From contig JAGWBI010000004.1 of the NCBI GenBank assembly GCA_021295965.1, positions 1 to 64,000 of the forward strand: a stretch of DNA of 64,000 bases, written 5' to 3'. The translations under genes were made by a program, and so were the position numbers. This stretch comes from Dehalococcoidia bacterium (GTDB lineage: Bacteria; Chloroflexota; Dehalococcoidia; Lucifugimonadales; UBA3495). The notes under the pieces were generated by a model that had not been told where the DNA came from, did not search any database, and saw only the letters and a list, made by a program, of their open reading frames with translations. The number at the start of each line of letters is the position of its first letter. Position 1 is the first letter of the stretch. This document shows positions 62,179-64,000 of the stretch, piece by piece.

Positions 62179-64000
62179 GCGCAATGCCAGCCATGCCCAG
62201 GCTCCGCCGGACCGGGATGCGGCGCCCGCGCTCGCAGGAAGACCGGATCCTGCGAAGCATTCGGGCGACCCGGCGCGACTGGCGTATCGCCGATTGGTCA
62301 GACCGAGAGTTGCGGAAGGCCGTCGGCGATCTGAGGGATGAGTCTGCGTCCTCTGATTCAATACCGGAGGATACGCTGGTCCGTGTGTTCGCGGTGGTTG
62401 ACGAGACGATCCGACGCCGCCTGGGGTTGTGGCGAGTCTTCGACCTACCGGATGCCGACGAGCCAAGCATCGCAGACGCCCGCCGCAAGCTGGCCGCCGC
62501 CGGTCGAGGCCGCTACCCAGGAAGCGACTTGCTCCTTCCGGCGGAGTTTTACCAGACAGCTCGCCGCCGGCAAGCCTGCGACGCCGAGGTACTGCGCTTT
62601 CGCCCCACCGACGAGCAATTGCTGGCCGGCCTGCACCTGTGCCACGGCCGGGTCGTGGAAATGGCGGCCGGCGAGGGCAAGACCGTTGCTGCCGCCTTCC
62701 CGGCGGCGTTGTACGGTCTATTGGGTCGCACCGTCCGCGTCATTACCGCCAACGATTACCTTGCCGCCAGGGACGCCGAACTGCTGGCGCCCGTGTACCG
62801 AGCATTGGGGCTTACCGTCGGATCAGTGCTGGACCACATGGCCGGACCCGAGCGTCGGGAGTCCTACACCCACCGGATCATATACGGCACGCTACGCGAG
62901 TTCGCCTTCGACTACCTGCGGGACCGGATGGTGATGTCGCCGGACGAGCAAATCCAGGGGCCGCTGGACGTTGCTATCATCGACGAGGCGGACCAGACGC
63001 TGTTGGATGAGGCGGTCACTCCGATGGTCATTGCCGGCGCGCCTATCCTCAGCCGGCGTATGATTATTCGCGCCAATCGGGCGGTGCGGGAGCTCGCGGT
63101 GGAGCAGGCCCGGTTCGCGGAGGAATGCCGGAGCGAGCTGGAACAACGCGTTGCAAGCGGCTCGGCCGACGACGCGTCGGCGATGCTGCTGGCCCGGGCG
63201 TTGCTGGCCCAACCCGACGCTGGAGAGACACTTCGCTTGGCTGCTGACCATCCACGCCTCCGGCGCCGGGCCCGGTCCTTCATTGATACGGATGGATCCG
63301 GCAAACCCCGCCCGGAGGTTGAAGCAGGTCTGTATTGCGCGGTGGATGCCGAGAGAGGCAGCTTGAGCCTGCTGCCCGAGGGCGTAGCATTCCTGGAGGC
63401 TCGTCTGGGCGATTTGTACTCCACCAACACCGAAGACCTTAATCCAGGTTCGCGGCGAGCCGCCCAACGAATCGATCTGGTCAACCAAGTGCATCAGCTG
63501 CTGCGGGCCCACCTGCTGCTGCGCCGCGGCGTCGAGTACGTGGTGGACGATGACCGGGTGGTGCTGGTGGATCGGGATACGGGCCGTCCCCGGCCCGACA
63601 CTCACTACCAGGATGGGCTGCACCCAGCGGTGGAAGCCAAAGAAGGCGTGACAATTCACCCCGACCACCGGAACCTCGGGGAGATCAGTGTCCCGGGTTT
63701 CCTCCGCCGCTACCGGAGCCTGTCCGGTTTGACCGGTACGGCTGAGGCGGCAACCGACGAATTCCGCCGCCTTTATCAATTGGAAGTGGCCGTGGTTGCA
63801 GAGACCCGCCAAACGCATCGCCGGGATCTGCCCACTCGCGTGTACGCTAACTCCGAGGACCAACTGAGCGCAGTCGTGGACGAGGTACGAAACTGCCACC
63901 GGTCAGGGCGCCCGGTCTTGGTGGCCGCAAGGACAGTGGACCAGTCGGAGATCATCAGCCAACGGTTAAGCGATGCGCGTATCGGGCACCGTCTGCTCAA
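62175..64000 (+). CDS. Divergent SecA-like translocase ATPase, partial at right edge
   Basis: The frame is open from ATG 62175 to the window edge (608 codons). It has SecA order: HGRVVEMAAGEGKT for Walker A (EMKTGEGKT in housekeeping SecA), VITANDYLAARDAE, YGTLREFAFDYLRD, VAIIDEADQTLLDEAVTPMVIAG, a preprotein-crosslinking-like part ending in YVVDDDRVVLVDRDTGR, then AVEAKEGVTIHPDH and LSGLTGTAEAATDEF. The N-terminal 160 residues differ strongly from canonical SecA (Arg-rich). Motor residues are conserved, so it is probably active. It resembles accessory SecA2 proteins, which export special substrates. Its second ATPase half and C-terminus lie outside. Confidence 0.85.
   Translation, partial: MSAMPAMPRLRRTGMRRPRSQEDRILRSIRATRRDWRIADWSDRELRKAVGDLRDESASSDSIPEDTLVRVFAVVDETIRRRLGLWRVFDLPDADEPSIADARRKLAAAGRGRYPGSDLLLPAEFYQTARRRQACDAEVLRFRPTDEQLLAGLHLCHGRVVEMAAGEGKTVAAAFPAALYGLLGRTVRVITANDYLAARDAELLAPVYRALGLTVGSVLDHMAGPERRESYTHRIIYGTLREFAFDYLRDRMVMSPDEQIQGPLDVAIIDEADQTLLDEAVTPMVIAGAPILSRRMIIRANRAVRELAVEQARFAEECRSELEQRVASGSADDASAMLLARALLAQPDAGETLRLAADHPRLRRRARSFIDTDGSGKPRPEVEAGLYCAVDAERGSLSLLPEGVAFLEARLGDLYSTNTEDLNPGSRRAAQRIDLVNQVHQLLRAHLLLRRGVEYVVDDDRVVLVDRDTGRPRPDTHYQDGLHPAVEAKEGVTIHPDHRNLGEISVPGFLRRYRSLSGLTGTAEAATDEFRRLYQLEVAVVAETRQTHRRDLPTRVYANSEDQLSAVVDEVRNCHRSGRPVLVAARTVDQSEIISQRLSDARIGHRLL

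Noticed and set aside
1..64000. CRISPR arrays, tRNA or rRNA genes
   Set aside because: No spaced direct repeats of 24-40 bp with unique spacers outside the coding repeat, and no tRNA cloverleaf or rRNA sequence was noticed. A dedicated tRNA search was not possible here.

Overview
The window is a dense, GC-rich bacterial chromosome segment of about 64 kb with no rRNA, tRNA, CRISPR array or complete insertion sequence that I can see. The gene set suggests a free-living, aerobic or facultative Chloroflexota-type bacterium, perhaps of the Dehalococcoidia/SAR202 kind. Supporting this are many family III (CaiB/BaiF) CoA-transferases, MFS exporters, an LppX/LprAFG-type lipoprotein, DUF951, DUF1015 and DUF3500 proteins, DipZ-like thioredoxin lipoproteins and the absence of outer-membrane genes. 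The assignment is inference, not proof.

Layout. 1-2.4 kb: end of a cobamide cluster on the minus strand (cobQ, cobU, PduX-like kinase running off the left edge). 2.5-7.2 kb: two lipoproteins, an MFS exporter and an aldo/keto reductase. 7.2-9.2 kb: a 2H-phosphoesterase-like protein and an orphan ProV ATPase. 9.7-13.7 kb: tyrA, aroA, gmk, lipA. 13.7-14.9 kb: an orphan, AT-richer HSDR_N-like nuclease. 15.2-17.2 kb: oppD-oppF without permeases. 17.2-19.6 kb: a threonine-synthase-like enzyme with a NIL protein and a MoaD/ThiS sulfur carrier. 19.9-25.2 kb: flavin reductase, BtuF-like protein, a frameshifted MFS gene, another MFS gene, DUF951 and pyrF. 25.7-30.7 kb: DUF3500, two thioredoxin-fold lipoproteins, a hypothetical gene and argB. 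30.7-36.5 kb: argJ, a coiled-coil protein, an aminotransferase, DUF1015 and an APH-like kinase. 36.5-38.3 kb: a membrane-anchored protein made of DxDxDG repeats. 38.4-40.8 kb: two overlapping CoA-transferases. 41.2-43.7 kb: a GAF histidine kinase and two Rcp1-like receivers. 43.9-45.1 kb: NYN and GIY-YIG nucleases. 45.2-50.5 kb: dihydropyrimidinase-like enzyme, 2-hydroxyacid dehydrogenase, BNR propeller and MFS transporter. 50.6-53.3 kb: CopA and a YHS protein. 53.3-60.3 kb: SecA, PcrA and an FMN-dependent 2-hydroxyacid oxidase. 60.7-64 kb: a transglutaminase-like protein overlapping a second, divergent SecA that runs off the right edge.

Non-coding structure. A family of short elements with 19-bp terminal inverted repeats occurs three times, always between divergent genes; one copy has a perfect 9-bp target duplication. 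Seven copies of a palindrome built on GGGGCGA lie mostly at 3' ends of genes. Promoters are readable in many places, and several share an extended -10 of the form TGC-TANNNT. In at least two cases the -10 lies 7-8 nt before the start codon, so the mRNA should be leaderless. Many start codons were chosen from ribosome binding sites, promoters or repeat boundaries rather than the longest frame.

The most novel candidate is the pair at 60.7-64 kb: a cytoplasmic protein with a likely Cys-His-Asp transglutaminase triad, translationally coupled to a SecA paralogue, while the housekeeping secA lies only 5-10 kb away.
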